DNA of 64,000 nucleotides from WTXA01 sp964415195 (GTDB taxonomy: Bacteria; Bacillota; TC1): NCBI GenBank assembly GCA_964415195.1, contig CAYPYD010000003.1, positions 110,035-174,034 of the forward strand. The letters run 5' to 3'. Under the pieces are notes generated by a model, which did no database searches, was not told where the DNA came from, and saw only the letters and a list, made by a program, of their open reading frames with translations. This document shows positions 62,660-64,000 of this stretch, piece after piece (the stretch's first letter is position 1; each line of letters starts with the position of its first letter). Both the position numbers and the translations under genes were made by a program.

Positions 62660-63464
62660 AAAATTTAAAATCTTTATATGTTCATTAATTATTTTTTTTC
62701 TATTTAGTGGAAGTTTATTCACATATTATAATGTCAAAGAAAGTAAAAAAGTACTTACAAAATTTATCGAAAAATCTATAAAATGGGAAGATTATATTGC
62801 TATTAAACCACTTGATAAGATTAGAATATATAATTTTAGCACAAAGAATTATGATGAATATTTGTTGGATGATGTGAATTATAATGAGGTTATTAGCATT
62901 ACTAAAGATATTGTAAAAGAGGTAAATCAGCGATCAAATATTAGATTTGATAGTAGAAATATACCAGCAAAATTAGAATATGGTAGTAATGATTATCTTT
63001 TCTTAAGTAATGTTGTGTCAGTTCCAATCTATAGTAAGGGGATACAATGGTATGATCAACTAGAAACTGAAAATAGGACTTACACTGATTTGCCAAGTGC
63101 TGATTTATATAATATTCCTAAAGACATAACGCACAATAGTCAAACATGGTCTCTTCTTACTGATATGGTAAAATTTGAAAATAGTGGGGATAAATATAAT
63201 TGCATTGCAACATATTCTAAAGTTAATAGAGTGGAAGAGGAGAGGAGTACAGTAGAGGAATTTGAAACGAAGGCTATATATTCGGGTAAAATAATAACCA
63301 AAACAGGAAACGTGAAACTAAAGTATAGACATACGAGTCTAAGTAAAAGTAGAGAATTATTTAAACAATTTTCAGATAAATTCCTTTTTATATCTATTAT
63401 TACTGTTATTACAATAGTATTAATTCTTAAAATATTCATGGAAATAAGAAAAACAAGAAGTTAA
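62652..63464 (+). CDS. Bitopic membrane protein of unknown function, coupled to the LPXTG protein
   Basis: 270 aa. Hydrophobic helices lie at about 6-26 (IFICSLIIFFLFSGSLFTYY) and 240-262 (FLFISIITVITIVLILKIF), enclosing an extracellular domain of roughly 210 residues rich in charged and aromatic residues with one Cys. No motif recognised and no sortase signature (no TLxTC). The ATG lies 8 bases inside the upstream gene (overlap CATGAATAA), with GGAG 8 bases before it. The pair is translationally coupled, so it probably assists display or anchoring of the LPXTG protein. This is inference. Confidence 0.7.
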   Translation: MNKKFKIFICSLIIFFLFSGSLFTYYNVKESKKVLTKFIEKSIKWEDYIAIKPLDKIRIYNFSTKNYDEYLLDDVNYNEVISITKDIVKEVNQRSNIRFDSRNIPAKLEYGSNDYLFLSNVVSVPIYSKGIQWYDQLETENRTYTDLPSADLYNIPKDITHNSQTWSLLTDMVKFENSGDKYNCIATYSKVNRVEEERSTVEEFETKAIYSGKIITKTGNVKLKYRHTSLSKSRELFKQFSDKFLFISIITVITIVLILKIFMEIRKTRS

Positions 63465-63621
63465 ACATACGGTTTATTTACAATACTATGCTTGACCTAA
63501 TAGTAACTATACGTTCTAAGATTGGGATAATAAGATATGGAGGTTATTAATCGTTAAAGTTTCAATCTAGAATTTTTTAAAAATTAATTGATAATTATTT
63601 ATAAAAGATTCAATATTTATA
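63465..63621. other. Intergenic stretch without recognised gene
   Basis: AT-rich DNA between the surface operon and the BMP gene promoter. AATTTTT/AAAAATT near 63571-63586 is a short palindrome but lacks a GC stem. No ORF with a ribosome site and no riboswitch class was recognised. Confidence 0.5.
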
Positions 63622-63652
63622 TTGACTCTATAGTATGTATAGAGTTTATAAT
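63622..63652 (+). promoter_or_regulatory. Promoter with 19-bp spacer and internal dyad
   Basis: TTGACT (63622-63627) and TATAAT (63647-63652) are 19 bp apart. The perfect inverted repeat ACTCTATA-GTATG-TATAGAGT (63625-63645) fills the spacer. This is the layout of promoters activated by MerR-family regulators. Confidence 0.65.
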
Positions 63653-63663
63653 GATGACAAGAA

Positions 63664-63688
63664 GATTAGAACCTATTAGATTCTAATC
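63664..63688 (+). other. Hairpin in BMP gene 5' leader
   Basis: GATTAGAA / TTCTAATC with a 9-base loop lies between the promoter and the ribosome site and can be extended with AGAA/TTCT. No T-tract follows. It may stabilise the mRNA. Confidence 0.45.
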
Positions 63689-63720
63689 ATTCTTATTTCA
63701 ATAATTAAGGAGGATTAATG

Positions 63721-64000
63721 ATGAAAAAAGGATTATTATTATTACTAGCAGTAATGGCAGCTTTTGCTTTGGTTGGATGTGGCAAAACTGCTGAAAAAGA
63801 AAAGGATGTTCTAAAAGTTGCTTTAGCAATACCAGGTTCAAAAACTGATGGCGGTTGGAGCCAAGTTGCTTATACTGGATTAGTACAAATTGAAGAAAAA
63901 TTAGGAGCTGAAGTTTCTGTTAATGAAAACACTCAACCAGCTGACTATGTAAAAGTATTAAGAGAGTATGCTAAAGCTGGCAATGATGTTGTTATTGGAC
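63721..64000 (+). CDS. BMP-family ABC transporter substrate-binding lipoprotein (5' part)
   Basis: The gene runs off the window end. The 93 visible codons show a lipoprotein signal (KKGLLLLLAVMAAFALVGC; lipobox LVGC with the lipidated Cys near residue 20). LKVALAIPGSKTDGGWSQVAYTGL follows, the N-terminus typical of BMP/Med family binding proteins, which serve nucleoside or purine uptake. AAGGAGG lies 7 bases before ATG 63721; an in-frame ATG at 63718 is closer than optimal. Nucleoside phosphorylases at 30 kb would use imported nucleosides. The ATPase and permease genes should follow outside the window. Confidence 0.9.
   Translation, partial: MKKGLLLLLAVMAAFALVGCGKTAEKEKDVLKVALAIPGSKTDGGWSQVAYTGLVQIEEKLGAEVSVNENTQPADYVKVLREYAKAGNDVVIG

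Noticed and set aside
63571..63586. AATTTTT/AAAAATT palindrome as terminator of the surface operon
   Set aside because: No GC content in the stem; would be unstable as RNA.
1..64000. CRISPR arrays, insertion sequences, prophage
   Set aside because: No regularly spaced repeats, transposase or phage structural genes were found on reading either strand.

Overview
The window is about 64 kb of AT-rich, densely packed chromosome, with nearly all genes on the + strand. It comes from a low-GC Gram-positive anaerobe (Bacillota, most likely Clostridia/Tissierellia-like). The pointers are clostridial gene orders (rlmN-stp-prkC-rsgA-rpe, dxs-tlyA-nadK-argR-recN, trpS-scpA-scpB-xerD, ylxM-ffh-rpsP-khpA-rimM-trmD-rplS), an IspH-ribosomal protein S1 fusion, small ferredoxins, a T-box and an FMN riboswitch, and an LPXTG surface protein. 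recN is not followed by spoIVB/spo0A and gpsA is not followed by spoIVA, which hints at a non-sporulating lineage (inference).

Layout. 1-4.7 kb: end of rlmN, the PASTA kinase/phosphatase pair, rsgA and rpe. 4.7-5.5 kb: FMN riboswitch controlling a riboflavin importer (ribU). 5.6-8.8 kb: a histidine phosphatase, rsmD, a coiled-coil protein, ackA and rpmF. 8.9-16 kb: dxs-tlyA and nadK-argR-recN, separated by an inserted segment holding a minus-strand tRNA-Trp, an asparaginase gene and a ferredoxin gene. 16-19.3 kb: corA behind a 21-codon leader ORF and a start-codon-sequestering hairpin, then a minus-strand 2[4Fe-4S] ferredoxin and a long glutamine synthetase. 19.4-32 kb: ftsK, the selenouridine synthase mnmH, a RodZ-like gene, pgsA, trmR, lysA, an M50 protease, trpS, scpAB, xerD and two nucleoside phosphorylases. 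32-39.4 kb: der, gpsA, hom, lysC, galU, purH.

39.4-40.9 kb holds the most unusual cassette. It is a small ABC/SMC-like ATPase gene followed directly by a gene whose product carries a PD-(D/E)xK nuclease motif, a candidate undescribed two-gene defence or DNA-processing module. 41-47.6 kb is a translation and secretion cluster from ylxM to a pseudouridine synthase. 47.6-55.9 kb: ilvC, cmk, ispH-rpsA, a two-subunit fumarase, ddl, sfsA, a YkgJ-type cysteine-cluster protein, and a class I methyltransferase. That last protein closely resembles the 16S rRNA A1408 aminoglycoside-resistance enzyme NpmA and keeps both of its key tryptophans.

55.9-59.1 kb: a leucine-type T-box drives leuA and a PLP enzyme of the methionine gamma-lyase-like family. 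59.1-60.3 kb: minus-strand lrgAB. 60.3-63.5 kb: a translationally coupled pair encoding an LPXTG thioester-domain-like adhesin (the thioester Gln appears lost) and a membrane-anchored partner of unknown function. The window ends inside a BMP-family lipoprotein gene whose promoter has a 19-bp spacer filled by a dyad, the geometry of MerR-family targets.

All family assignments come from reading motifs by eye; no searches were run.
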